A DNA stretch of 33,418 nucleotides, taken from the NCBI GenBank assembly GCA_025929635.1, contig JAICPX010000004.1:1-33418 (forward strand), written 5' to 3'. Of this stretch, positions 24,533 through 32,774 are shown piece after piece. The stretch's first letter is position 1; each line of letters opens with the position of its first letter. Position numbers and translations under genes: made by a program. Source of the DNA: Chitinophagaceae bacterium. GTDB taxonomy: Bacteria; Bacteroidota; Bacteroidia; Chitinophagales; Chitinophagaceae. The notes below the pieces were generated by a model, which was not told where the DNA came from, searched no databases, and saw only the letters and a program-made list of their open reading frames with translations.

Positions 24533-25273
24533 TTATTTCAGATGATAAGTCGTCTGAAGATATGTTAATAATTCTCCTGCAGATTGTCTCAGGTTAAGTA
24601 GCAAGGGGATCATTCCTTCACGGCTTCCATTCATTTGAACAGCATAAAACCCCAGTTGCTTTAACAATGCCGCATCATAACTAAGCAATGCAGTGTTTCC
24701 CGTAATCCTCGCCACTGAACCATCGGCCCTGATCTGTTTACGGTAGATTGCCGGGTCCATAATCCTGGATGCTACAGCTTTATAGGCTTCATTCTCTGAT
24801 TTAAAAATTTCTTCCACCATGCGTAGCTCCGGTAAATTGGCATAGTGATTCATGATGCGGTTCGATGTTTCAGGATTGCTGATCAGGCGGAAGCCACCAG
24901 AGTTTGTTAGTTGATCAAAAGTGCGGCTATTGTTTACAAGCGGCGCAATACGGTTTCCTATCCGTGAAGTATAGTAAATAGCCTCGCCGTTATTTTTTGC
25001 CAGGTCTGGTGAATCCATTAAAGTACTTAAAGAATCCAAAAAAACAATACTTTTCCTGAGGCTCACTATATGTTTCGTAATAATCAGTGTATCATCCTTC
25101 AGATCTGAAATAAGCGAACGGATAAACTGTTTTTCCCTGTCTCTTTCTATTTTATGTTCCAGTTGGTACTCTGCCAGGAATCCGCAGAACACAGCGAGGA
25201 ACAGCATCAGAAATTCCCAGAAATAGTGAGTCCATTTTTTTCTTGAAGTATGCGAATGGTGGTGTACTTCCAT
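24533..25273 (-). CDS. MEVHHH-type single-pass membrane protein, tandem copy 3
   Basis: A 246-residue paralogue with the same His-rich N-terminus and single membrane helix. Its extracytoplasmic part begins 'KIERDREKQFIRSLISDLKDDTLIITKHIVSLRKSIVFLDSL' and contains the conserved 'RTFDQLTNSGGFRLISNPETSNRIMNHYANL' core, where the '(D/E)QL(K/T)NSG(x)(F/L)R' motif appears in all four copies. It ends '...QTTYHLK'. No signal peptide cleavage site and no enzyme motif are visible. Its start follows copy 2 after 9 bp. Function unknown; divergence outside the N-terminus suggests different ligands or partners with a shared membrane anchor. Confidence 0.85.
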   Translation of the reverse strand: MEVHHHSHTSRKKWTHYFWEFLMLFLAVFCGFLAEYQLEHKIERDREKQFIRSLISDLKDDTLIITKHIVSLRKSIVFLDSLSTLMDSPDLAKNNGEAIYYTSRIGNRIAPLVNNSRTFDQLTNSGGFRLISNPETSNRIMNHYANLPELRMVEEIFKSENEAYKAVASRIMDPAIYRKQIRADGSVARITGNTALLSYDAALLKQLGFYAVQMNGSREGMIPLLLNLRQSAGELLTYLQTTYHLK

Positions 25274-25282
25274 ATAGAATAT

Positions 25283-26014
25283 TTATTGAAAATGATACTT
25301 TGAATCAAAATATTTTATAATTCCATTGGTTTGATTTTGCATGCTGTTCATCCAGCGGCTTTGCCTGTAGATAACCTGCCTGTACCTGAACAAGACATTG
25401 AGAATGTTATTTACAGAATTCTTATCTGCAGAGATCAGGACGGGGATCCTACCGGAGTCAATTGAATCTGTATATAAGAACTTATTTGCTTCAAAATGGC
25501 CCAGCATATCGAAAACATTTCTAACGTTATCCTGGCTATGCTGCATGGCAGTACCTTCCCAATCCTGGTAATTACGGGTATACTTATCGTACGATATGAT
25601 ACTGTCCCGGTCCTCTTTATCCAGCAAGCGCAATCCTCCTGCATTTTTCAATTGTCCGAGTGTTCCGTCGGCAAAGGCAACGGTCAGGAAATATTGTGAT
25701 TGTTTTACCATTCGTGCAAGACAGGCCATATTGGTAGTGTTTTTGGTCAGTGAATCATAACAATGAAATATATCGTTTAATGGAGCTGTTTTTCGTTCAT
25801 TTTCTTCAAGAACCCTCGAGAAAGAAGTGAGGTTTATATGAAGATCATCATAAAAGGAACGGATATATTGCTTGCTCCGGTCTCTTTCCATCTTGTGCTC
25901 CAACTGGTACTCTGCCAAAAAACCACAGAACACGGCAAGGAACAACATGAGAAACTCCCAGAAATAATGCGTCCACTTTTTTCTTGATGTCTGTGAGTGA
26001 TGGTGTACTTCCAT
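25283..26014 (-). CDS. MEVHHH-type single-pass membrane protein, tandem copy 2
   Basis: A 243-residue paralogue. The N-terminal block 'MEVHHHSQTSRKKWTHYFWEFLMLFLAVFCGFLAEYQLEHKMERDRSKQYIRSFYDDL' is shared with copy 3 almost word for word. The outer region has 'GTLGQLKNAGGLRLLDKEDRDSIISYDKY', the counterpart of the conserved core (with Ala for Ser), and Cys residues at 'FHCYD' and 'NMACLAR' that are not shared by the other copies. It ends '...YFDSKYHFQ'. It begins 6 bp after copy 1. Function unknown; it is best read as a diverged member of a tandemly amplified family. Confidence 0.85.
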   Translation of the reverse strand: MEVHHHSQTSRKKWTHYFWEFLMLFLAVFCGFLAEYQLEHKMERDRSKQYIRSFYDDLHINLTSFSRVLEENERKTAPLNDIFHCYDSLTKNTTNMACLARMVKQSQYFLTVAFADGTLGQLKNAGGLRLLDKEDRDSIISYDKYTRNYQDWEGTAMQHSQDNVRNVFDMLGHFEANKFLYTDSIDSGRIPVLISADKNSVNNILNVLFRYRQVIYRQSRWMNSMQNQTNGIIKYFDSKYHFQ

Positions 26015-26020
26015 AAGAAA

Positions 26021-26779
26021 TTATTGAAGGTGGTATCCGTTATTAATGGCAGCATCCAGCTTAACTGCCATCGCGACCGCAGTTTTTACATTCATATTGA
26101 ACCACTCGACAGCCACTGCATATTGTTCACAAAGATTGACAAGTCGTTGAATTCTGGTTTTATCTGTAGAAAGAAAATAAGGCTGGACCGGAATTTGAAT
26201 ATCCTGATCCTGGTTGTTCAGACCCGCGTTCAAAAACTTCCTGAATACGGATGATTTAAAAATGTCGGTTCCCGTCTCATTCAGGGTTTTCCATTGAGGC
26301 AGGATGTACATATCCTGCATTTCGCCAACAAAATTTTTTACATACCCATCATACTCCATTATCAGATCAGAAACCTTTTTGTTCCTGATAAGCCTGAAAT
26401 TCCCTGAATTCTTTAGCTGGTCGATAGTGCGGTCGGTATAATTCCATTTATAAAAGTAATTCAGATATACAGATTGCCGGTAAATCTTCCCGGCGGATTC
26501 ACGCGGGAGCATATCATCCTGTAACAAAGGAATTAATGAATCAATATGCCTAATGACCTTTGAAAAAATTCCATGCATGAGATTTAATTTTGCGGTATCA
26601 GACCGGATATCGCTGAGCATGCTGCGCATAAATTCTTTCTCCCTTCTGTGCTCGATAAAATGCTCCCGTTGATTCTCCGCGAGGAATCCGCAGAACACAG
26701 CCAGGAACAACATTAAAAACTCCCAGAAGTAATGGGTCCATTTTTTTCTTGCTGTATGAGAATGAGCATGTACTTCCAT
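26021..26779 (-). CDS. MEVHHH-type single-pass membrane protein, tandem copy 1 (promoter-proximal)
   Basis: A 252-residue paralogue and the first gene of the operon. The N-terminus 'MEVHAHSHTARKKWTHYFWEFLMLFLAVFCGFLAENQREH' differs slightly from the others (HAH for HHH, ENQ for EYQ). The outer domain has 'IDQLKNSGNFRLIRNKKVSDLIMEYDGYVKNF', the conserved core, and ends 'INNGYHLQ'. Copies 2-4 follow within 6-9 bp, so all four are expected on one transcript started in the spacer to its right, although no convincing -7 box was found there. Function unknown. Confidence 0.85.
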   Translation of the reverse strand: MEVHAHSHTARKKWTHYFWEFLMLFLAVFCGFLAENQREHFIEHRREKEFMRSMLSDIRSDTAKLNLMHGIFSKVIRHIDSLIPLLQDDMLPRESAGKIYRQSVYLNYFYKWNYTDRTIDQLKNSGNFRLIRNKKVSDLIMEYDGYVKNFVGEMQDMYILPQWKTLNETGTDIFKSSVFRKFLNAGLNNQDQDIQIPVQPYFLSTDKTRIQRLVNLCEQYAVAVEWFNMNVKTAVAMAVKLDAAINNGYHLQ

Positions 26780-27098
26780 TGTGGTGGCTTTATATATCTT
26801 CTTCCATTGGAATTTTCTACCAGGGATTGTTAGAAAGTGACTAGCAGACCGCTTTTTTGTTCATTGGAAAAGGTACCTATTTTTTTCCATTGGCCAGGAA
26901 TCATTTGTATGTTACTATCGACGTTAACAACCGGGCCGCGTCCCGGAATGCCGGCGAACGAGACCCACCCAAGTCCTGGTTTCTAACATTTGGAACGGGC
27001 GGATTAAAAAATTGAAGCAATAGCTGAGAGATTTTGCTATAAATTGAGTTCGGTGAACAAAGGCAGTTAGATATAATCTGTGAGCAGGAGAACCTGAG
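26780..27098. other. Intergenic spacer with CATTGG repeats and an ORF remnant
   Basis: This 319-bp stretch has no credible complete gene. It contains the short repeat CATTGG three times (26805, 26862, 26888), and a minus-strand open stretch (26830-26982, about 50 codons, reading 'KPGLGWVSFAGIPGRGPVVNVDSNIQ...') with no start codon near its beginning. The latter region (around 26930-26980) is clearly more GC-rich than its surroundings. This could be the end of a lost gene or a leader; nothing definite can be said. Confidence 0.4.
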
Positions 27099-28325
27099 CT
27101 ATTGGTAAAAACTTTCAATAAGGTCTGCAGCATTATCCGTTCCATTTTCCAACTGCATCTTTTCCATCATTAATCCGCTGATAGCATGAAGTTTTTTATT
27201 CACTAATAGTTCTTTGGCAGCTTGAATCAGGACTGGGGCATCGATCTTTTTTAGCGGAAGTGGCTTTAACCCAAGCCCTTTTTTGAAAGCAACCGTCCCC
27301 CAGAAATGCTGGTCGCCTAATGGATATAATACCGGAAATGTGCCAAAAGGTTTGCCTGCTTTAAGGCAGGCTGCTATAGTTCCAATGCCGCCGTGGTGTA
27401 AGACAGCTTTTATATGCGGAAATAATTTATCATACGGAGCAGATGAAATTACTTTGATGTTGTTGTTCTTTTCAAGTTCCTCAGTATTATTAAGCCCCCA
27501 TCCTTTTACTATGATCAATCTTGTATTTAATTCTTTTGTCAGTTGGGCAAGTGTTTTAGCCAGGTCAATTTTGCTTTCAAATGGCATACTACCAAATGTT
27601 ATCAGCAAAGGAGCTTGCCCGTTATTTATAAAATCAACAACATCTTTGTCAAGATCCTGCTTTGATTCATCAAGCCAAAAACCCGTAAACCGGGAATCGG
27701 GAGGAAAGTCTTTCGGTTGACCGAGAAACGATGGACTGATACCATAAATGGATGGAAGCCCTGGTTTTTTATACTTTGTATTAATTCCAACGCTCTTTCT
27801 GAATGAGTTTATTGGCTTACTCATCATTTTCATTCCTAAGTCTGAAAGTTTATAGCTGAATCGGTTTAAAAACGATGGCAAACCCATAAAACTGATGATC
27901 GGGTTAACAAACTCCCTTGTCGGTTCAATTGCCGGAACCACATTCGTCCTTATTAGCTTTCCCGGAAGATGTTCTGCAAAGCAATCGGTCATTGCTTTTA
28001 CATGAAAAAGTACGCGATCATTTTCCCTCGCAATCTTATAAAATTTAGAAAGTGCATCCTCCATCATGGGATAAATAAGACGGTTAAGATGTTTTCTTGC
28101 GCTGAAAGGATTGCTCATCATTTTTTTCCCCTCCGGAGAGTTCAATACTTCCTGGAAATCCGCATTTACGGCAACAAAGGGCAAATTATATGACTCAATA
28201 AACGACGCAAAATTGCGCGCAGTTGCAAGTGTCACTTCATGACCTCTCTGTTGAAGTCTTTTGCCTAACACAGCAAATGGTTGTACATCGCCCCTGGTAC
28301 CTAACGTAAGCAGCACAATTTTCAT
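27099..28325 (-). CDS. UGT-like glycosyltransferase (GT1 / sterol-glucosyltransferase type)
   Basis: A 408-residue GT-B fold enzyme. The N-terminal half starts 'MKIVLLTLGTRGDVQPFAVLGKRLQQRGHEVTLAT', the classical acceptor-domain start of the MGT/UGT group. The C-terminal half holds the donor site: 'PLLITFGSMPFESK', 'VISSAPYDKLFPHIKAVLHHGGIGTIAACLKAGKPFGTFPVLYPLGDQHFWGTVAFKKGLGLKPLP', with the HHGG and D-Q residues that contact the nucleotide sugar. Expected reaction: transfer of a hexose from a UDP- or dTDP-sugar to a lipid, sterol or small aglycone. The acceptor cannot be deduced. The track start at 28343 is GTG; ATG 28325 gives the conserved start. Divergent from the NhaD gene. Confidence 0.85.
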   Translation of the reverse strand: MKIVLLTLGTRGDVQPFAVLGKRLQQRGHEVTLATARNFASFIESYNLPFVAVNADFQEVLNSPEGKKMMSNPFSARKHLNRLIYPMMEDALSKFYKIARENDRVLFHVKAMTDCFAEHLPGKLIRTNVVPAIEPTREFVNPIISFMGLPSFLNRFSYKLSDLGMKMMSKPINSFRKSVGINTKYKKPGLPSIYGISPSFLGQPKDFPPDSRFTGFWLDESKQDLDKDVVDFINNGQAPLLITFGSMPFESKIDLAKTLAQLTKELNTRLIIVKGWGLNNTEELEKNNNIKVISSAPYDKLFPHIKAVLHHGGIGTIAACLKAGKPFGTFPVLYPLGDQHFWGTVAFKKGLGLKPLPLKKIDAPVLIQAAKELLVNKKLHAISGLMMEKMQLENGTDNAADLIESFYQ

Positions 28326-28457
28326 GAGCCTGTATTTGATCACTAAAAGTAATACAAGACATTCAATGCGGTTGCAAAAGGAAACATTTAATTGAATGTT
28401 TCAAAATCAAATTCAATTATCTTTAAATGTCAGGACTATTTTAAATTTTCCATCATC

Positions 28458-29732
28458 ATGGTGATAGCGATCATTCTCACATTCATCCTCGGATATTTTG
28501 CAATAACATTGGAGCATACGATAAAGATCAACAAAGCGGCTTCAGCGCTGGTGACGGGAGTTGTGTGCTGGACAATTTATATACTATTTCAGGCCGATAA
28601 GGATCTTGTATCAGAGCTGCTGGTGGACCACTTGGGTGAAATATCAGGGATTCTTTTTTTTCTGCTGGGTGCCATGACCCTTGTGGAACTGATCGATTTA
28701 CACGATGGCTTTCAGATCATAACCGATAAGATCAAAACACGAAGCACGATAAAACTTCTTTGGATAGTGTGTATTATCACCTTTTTTCTTTCTGCTGTCC
28801 TGGATAACCTGACCACGACAATCGTCATCGTTTCATTGCTCAGGAAGCTGATTGCCGATAAAGAACAACGATTATTTTTTATTGGCATGGCGGTTATTGC
28901 AGCGAATGCCGGAGGCGCCTGGTCCCCGTTGGGTGATGTAACAACAACGATGCTTTGGATCGGTGGACAAATCACTGCTTTTAATATAATCAAAGAACTA
29001 TTTATCCCAAGCGTCTTTTGTTTATTGATCCCGTTGAGCCTGGTCTCCTTTAGATTGAGAGGGTCTGTTCAACCGGGTCAGGAGTCACAGCGTGAAAATT
29101 TGAAGCCTGCTTTTCATAGAAACCTTGTATTTTTTTTAGGCGTCGGCATCCTCATTTTTGTTCCCATTTTTAAAACGGTGACACATTTGCCGCCATTTAT
29201 GGCAATTCTATTCGGCTTAGGTTTAATGTGGATCATTACTGAAATCTTACATAGTGGCAGCGACACTGCCGACAAACATGCACCAACTGTGGCATATGCA
29301 CTCCGGAAAATTGATACTCCCAGTATCCTATTTTTTCTAGGCATCCTGGTCAGTATCGGGGCATTGCAAGTGACGGGTCAATTATCACAACTGGCAGAAT
29401 GGTTAACGGATACGATCAAAAATGATACAGTTATTATCACTTCAATCGGTTTACTGTCAGCCATCGTCGACAATGTGCCATTAGTGGCTGCTTCCCAGGG
29501 AATGTATAGCCTGGAACAGTATCCAACTGACGACTTTTTTTGGGAGTTTCTGGCTTATGCTACCGGCACGGGAGGAAGTACTTTAATAATTGGTTCGGCC
29601 GCTGGGGTTGCCGCAATGGGAATGGAAAGAGTGACCTTTTTTTGGTATTTAAAGAAAATCACGTGGCTTGCCTTAGCAGGTTATTTTGCAGGCATATTGA
29701 TATATCTGTTGCAATACAGTTTACTGCATTAG
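28458..29732 (+). CDS. nhaD: NhaD-type Na+/H+ antiporter
   Basis: A 424-residue inner-membrane exchanger of the ion-transporter superfamily. Hallmarks are 'EISGILFFLLGAMTLVELIDLHDGF', 'FFLSAVLDNLTTTIVIVSLLRKL' (ion-site Asp-Asn), 'IAANAGGAWSPLGDVTTTMLWIGG', and near the end 'LLSAIVDNVPLVAASQGMY' (second D-N repeat) with 'YATGTGGSTLIIGSAAGVAAMGM'. These are the two inverted halves of NhaD. It should export Na+ (or Li+) using the proton gradient and so aid salt and alkaline tolerance. The track start at 28392 is a TTG with an implausible charged leader; ATG 28458 immediately precedes the first helix. A TATCTTTA box at 28419 fits a -7 element for that start. It is 34 bp ahead of the ABC transporter genes. 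Confidence 0.9.
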   Translation: MVIAIILTFILGYFAITLEHTIKINKAASALVTGVVCWTIYILFQADKDLVSELLVDHLGEISGILFFLLGAMTLVELIDLHDGFQIITDKIKTRSTIKLLWIVCIITFFLSAVLDNLTTTIVIVSLLRKLIADKEQRLFFIGMAVIAANAGGAWSPLGDVTTTMLWIGGQITAFNIIKELFIPSVFCLLIPLSLVSFRLRGSVQPGQESQRENLKPAFHRNLVFFLGVGILIFVPIFKTVTHLPPFMAILFGLGLMWIITEILHSGSDTADKHAPTVAYALRKIDTPSILFFLGILVSIGALQVTGQLSQLAEWLTDTIKNDTVIITSIGLLSAIVDNVPLVAASQGMYSLEQYPTDDFFWEFLAYATGTGGSTLIIGSAAGVAAMGMERVTFFWYLKKITWLALAGYFAGILIYLLQYSLLH

Positions 29733-29766
29733 CAACATTCCACACATAAAATAGCTTTCAGGAGTT

Positions 29767-30672
29767 ATGCAAATAGTCAGGACTGATGCATTAAGCAAAC
29801 GTTTTGGAACAACAACTGCAACAGACGGCATATCTATTCAGGTAGAGCAGGGGGAGATCTATGGTTTTTTGGGATTGAATGGTGCTGGCAAAACGACGTT
29901 AATACGCATTCTTTTAGGGATGATCAAACCCGATATAGGAAGTGTAATGCTTTTTGGCAAACTACTCACACCAGGATTTGATCAATGGAATGATATAGGG
30001 TATATGGTTGAAACGCCATATGCGTACCCCAACCTGTCTGTAAAGGAGAATTTGCAGGTTTACAACAAGCTGAGAGGACTCAAAAGGTCTTCACTGGTTG
30101 ATCAGGTCATAGAAAAATTGAAACTATCGAATTATCGGGATGTAAAAGCCAGGCTGCTATCAATGGGTAATCAGCAACGGCTGGGATTAGCCAAGGCCCT
30201 CATGCACCAGCCAAAGCTATTGATCCTCGATGAACCTATTAATGGCTTAGATCCCGAAGGCATTGTAGAAGTGAGAACCCTATTGAAAGAATTATCAAAG
30301 AATGGATCGACAATTTTTCTCTCAAGCCACATCCTTGGAGAAGTAGCTAAGGTCGCAAATCGGATTGGTATTGTCCATCAAGGAAAATTGATAAAAGAGT
30401 TATCAATTTATGAGTTAAATGAGCAGCTTTTAAAAAAAGTTATCGTTCAAACAAATCAAAACCTAAAAGCTGTCCATGAGTTAGCAAGTGTAAACCATGA
30501 AGCAGTATTGACAGAAGAAGGTGAAATTGAAATAACCGATCGGGCGGCAATAGATCATCCCGAGTATATTTCAAAGTTTTTAGTCGAAAAGGACCTTCCA
30601 CCCAAACAGGTTCGTTTATTTACAGAGGACCTTGAGATGTACTTTTTGCGGACTATCAGAACCAAATCATGA
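29767..30672 (+). CDS. ABC transporter ATP-binding protein
   Basis: A 301-residue ATPase of the DrrA/CcmA/BcrA exporter group. Walker A is 'GLNGAGKTT' (residues 36-44), the Q loop lies near 'MVETPYAYPNLSVKENL', the signature is 'LSMGNQQRLGLAKAL' (with SMGNQ in place of SGGQ), Walker B is 'LLILDEPINGLDP', and the H switch is 'IFLSSHIL'. The 80-residue C-terminal extension ('VIVQTNQNLKAVHELASVNHEAVL...') is typical of drug or peptide immunity exporters. An AGGAG-like sequence stands just before the ATG, which is unusual among the genes here. Its stop overlaps the permease start as ATGA, so the two are coupled. Substrate unknown. Confidence 0.92.
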   Translation: MQIVRTDALSKRFGTTTATDGISIQVEQGEIYGFLGLNGAGKTTLIRILLGMIKPDIGSVMLFGKLLTPGFDQWNDIGYMVETPYAYPNLSVKENLQVYNKLRGLKRSSLVDQVIEKLKLSNYRDVKARLLSMGNQQRLGLAKALMHQPKLLILDEPINGLDPEGIVEVRTLLKELSKNGSTIFLSSHILGEVAKVANRIGIVHQGKLIKELSIYELNEQLLKKVIVQTNQNLKAVHELASVNHEAVLTEEGEIEITDRAAIDHPEYISKFLVEKDLPPKQVRLFTEDLEMYFLRTIRTKS

Positions 30673-31451
30673 AACAGCAACTATTTGCGGTCCAGGCTGA
30701 GCTAATTAAGAACAGGCGCTCCAAAATTGTTTGGGTAACATTTATTGCATTCGCTTTAGCGCCTGTAATGGGAGGGATATTCATACTCATTATTCGCGAT
30801 CCGGAAGCATTGGCGAAAGCAGGTGGGCTTGCGGCGAAAGTGAAAGCAATGGGCTTCCAGCCAAGTTGGAATTCTTATTTAAGCGTTTTGACGCAAGCCG
30901 TTGGAGTTGGAGGCGTTTTGGTATCGGGCTTTGTCGCAAGTTGGATTTTCGGGAGGGAGTATTCCGACGGAACGGCAAAGGATCTATTGTCACTTCCCGT
31001 TTCAAGAACTAAAATTCTCAATGCAAAATTCATCGTGTATATGATCTGGAGTGTTGCGCTTGTTATTTCAAATCTCCTCATTGCTTTTCTGATTGGCACA
31101 ATTTTGCATCTTGACCTTGTTGAAAACATTTGGCGGGGATTAGGTGAGTATTTTGTTACTACAGTTCTCACCATACTGGCAGGCCTGCCTCTGGCATTCT
31201 TTGCGATCTGGGGTAGAGGTTATCTCGCTCCTTTAGGTTTTGTTTCACTTACAATTGTCATTGCTCAGATCATAACGGCCATTGGTTATGGATCTTTTTT
31301 TCCCTGGGCAGTTCCGGCATTATATAGCGGAGCGGGCGGGGAGTACAAAGCAGACCTGAACAGCCTAAGTTATCTGATCTTAATCGTAACATCATTCGCA
31401 GGGTACATGGCAACCATCACCTATTGGAAATTTGCTGATCACACAAAATGA
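30669..31451 (+). CDS. ABC-2 type transporter permease
   Basis: A 260-residue membrane protein with about six helices, starting within the stop codon of the ATPase gene. The N-terminus 'AVQAELIKNRRSKIVWVTFIAFALAPVMGGIFIL' and 'ASWIFGREYSDGTAKDLLSLPVSRTKILNAKFIVYMIWS' are typical of ABC-2 permeases (the 'EYSDGTAKDLL' cytoplasmic loop follows the second helix). The protein should form a homodimer and assemble with two copies of the ATPase. Such pairs export small peptides or antibiotics, or provide immunity to them. A CPBP protease gene follows after 13 bp. The substrate cannot be read from the sequence. Confidence 0.9.
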   Translation: MKQQLFAVQAELIKNRRSKIVWVTFIAFALAPVMGGIFILIIRDPEALAKAGGLAAKVKAMGFQPSWNSYLSVLTQAVGVGGVLVSGFVASWIFGREYSDGTAKDLLSLPVSRTKILNAKFIVYMIWSVALVISNLLIAFLIGTILHLDLVENIWRGLGEYFVTTVLTILAGLPLAFFAIWGRGYLAPLGFVSLTIVIAQIITAIGYGSFFPWAVPALYSGAGGEYKADLNSLSYLILIVTSFAGYMATITYWKFADHTK

Positions 31452-31464
31452 ATAAAACCTGCTA

Positions 31465-32226
31465 ATGAACCTTCATATAAAGACCGGTGTAACGCTTTTT
31501 GTTTTAGGATTGTCCGGAGTGATCTCCTTACTGTTTACACCGCTTCCACTTGATGCCTTCCCTGAAGAAGTTTTGGCAGATCTGCCTGTGAAGGCATTGC
31601 CATATCTCACTCTAATCAATCCGACAATATTTTTGATAGTCGCAGTCCTAATTGGCGGTTCATTGTCGCCAAAAGTTCAACTTAGTTCCCCACTGATAAA
31701 AGAAATAATTCTTAGAGGGAACTTCAAAAAAATACTGTATGCGCAATTAATACCCGGCGTCACATTGGGATTGTTTGCGGGCGTTTTCATTACGTTGTTT
31801 TCCACATGGATGAGCCCATTTCTTTCGGAAGAGTTTTTAGAGATCGGGCAGAAATTCTCACCTTCCCCCATCACCCGATTTTTGTATGGGGGTATTACTG
31901 AAGAATTACTGCTGCGGTGGGGTTTTATGACCTTAGTTGTATGGTTGACCTGGAAACTTTTCTCGCGAAAAGCGAACGCAATCAGGAACAGCATGTATTG
32001 GACAGGCATTATTATATCTGCTGTCGTTTTTGGTTTGGGGCATCTACCTGCTATCTTTTTTCTCTTAGAAACGCCGACAACCCTGCTAATAGTCTATGCT
32101 GTTTTCGCGAACTCAGTATTCGGAGTTGTTGCAGGATGGTTGTATTGGAAGAAAGGCCTTGAAGCCGCAATGTTTGCTCATATCTCCGTACATATTGTTC
32201 TGCTGATAGCCGGTTTGATAACGTGA
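31465..32226 (+). CDS. CPBP-family intramembrane metalloprotease (CAAX/Abi type)
   Basis: A 253-residue membrane protein with about seven helices. The CPBP motifs are present: 'YGGITEELLLRWGFM' (EExxxR, Glu146-Glu147 and Arg151), 'FGLGHLPAIFF' (His193) and a late 'FAHISVHIVLLIAGL'. The family includes CAAX prenyl proteases and proteins giving self-immunity to bacteriocin-like peptides. Coming right behind an ABC-2 exporter pair, it may process or help resist the exported molecule; no peptide precursor gene was found nearby. An alternative is a general membrane-protein protease. It is the last gene of the operon; nothing obvious terminates it within 100 bp. Confidence 0.87.
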   Translation: MNLHIKTGVTLFVLGLSGVISLLFTPLPLDAFPEEVLADLPVKALPYLTLINPTIFLIVAVLIGGSLSPKVQLSSPLIKEIILRGNFKKILYAQLIPGVTLGLFAGVFITLFSTWMSPFLSEEFLEIGQKFSPSPITRFLYGGITEELLLRWGFMTLVVWLTWKLFSRKANAIRNSMYWTGIIISAVVFGLGHLPAIFFLLETPTTLLIVYAVFANSVFGVVAGWLYWKKGLEAAMFAHISVHIVLLIAGLIT

Positions 32227-32398
32227 GTGATAAATTCGTCCGGCACACTTTACAAAGTATAGATACAACCAGGTGAGGAAGCTGCTGACATGAGTCCAAA
32301 AAAGTTTGGGTAAGCAAATTCCCATGTCGAAAACCGCTGTTAGTTTCAACGTTACGTGAAGTCACTTATAGATTTCCGGCAATAGAATTAAATTGCTT

Positions 32399-32406
32399 TA
32401 TCTTTA
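32399..32406 (+). promoter_or_regulatory. -7 candidate ahead of the small secreted protein
   Basis: TATCTTTA fits TAnnTTTG in all but the last base and ends 5 bp before the ATG at 32412. A clear -33 TTG at the right distance was not seen, and the leader would be very short, so confidence is low. Confidence 0.3.
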
Positions 32407-32411
32407 CCCCG

Positions 32412-32774
32412 ATGAGGCAAACATTTGGTCTTATATTAATACTTATACACACTAACTTCCTAATGCTGATACCACAAACAGATGAGGTGGATCTGCAAAC
32501 TAGTGTTGGTGTGCAACATGATGACATTAATTCCCTTGTTGAATACGTTGACCAGGAGATCTTTGAGAACGCTGATCGCACTCCCGAAGATGAAGATGAT
32601 GATAAATCGAGGGATTGCAGGTTCGTTCAAGTTGATTGTTCTCATATTATCTACTTTGCCCAGATTATTTCTTATGATGGTCGACTTCTATCGAGGTCTT
32701 CGTTTCCTGGTTTTCTTGCTGATCAAATACCCTCTGTCAGCTTTGACATCGTTTCACCTCCACCAGAAGCTTGA
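32412..32774 (+). CDS. Small secreted acidic hypothetical protein
   Basis: A 120-residue protein with a hydrophobic N-terminus (MRQTFGLILILIHTNFLMLIP) that looks like a signal peptide. A strongly acidic stretch follows ('NADRTPEDEDDDKSRD'), and the C-terminus is 'DIVSPPPEA'. The form of signal peptide, acidic linker and a Pro-rich 'PPP' end resembles short secreted proteins common beside receptors or transporters in Bacteroidota. No domain is recognised. A competing ORF in another frame (32482-33021) covers most of it, but its predicted peptide has no signal or plausible composition. Function unknown. Confidence 0.6.
   Translation: MRQTFGLILILIHTNFLMLIPQTDEVDLQTSVGVQHDDINSLVEYVDQEIFENADRTPEDEDDDKSRDCRFVQVDCSHIIYFAQIISYDGRLLSRSSFPGFLADQIPSVSFDIVSPPPEA

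Noticed and set aside
26924-27145. A 73-codon minus ORF ending 'RTWVGLVRRHSGTRPGC'
   Set aside because: It overlaps the 3' end of the glycosyltransferase gene, has Arg-rich shadow-frame composition and no recognisable domain.
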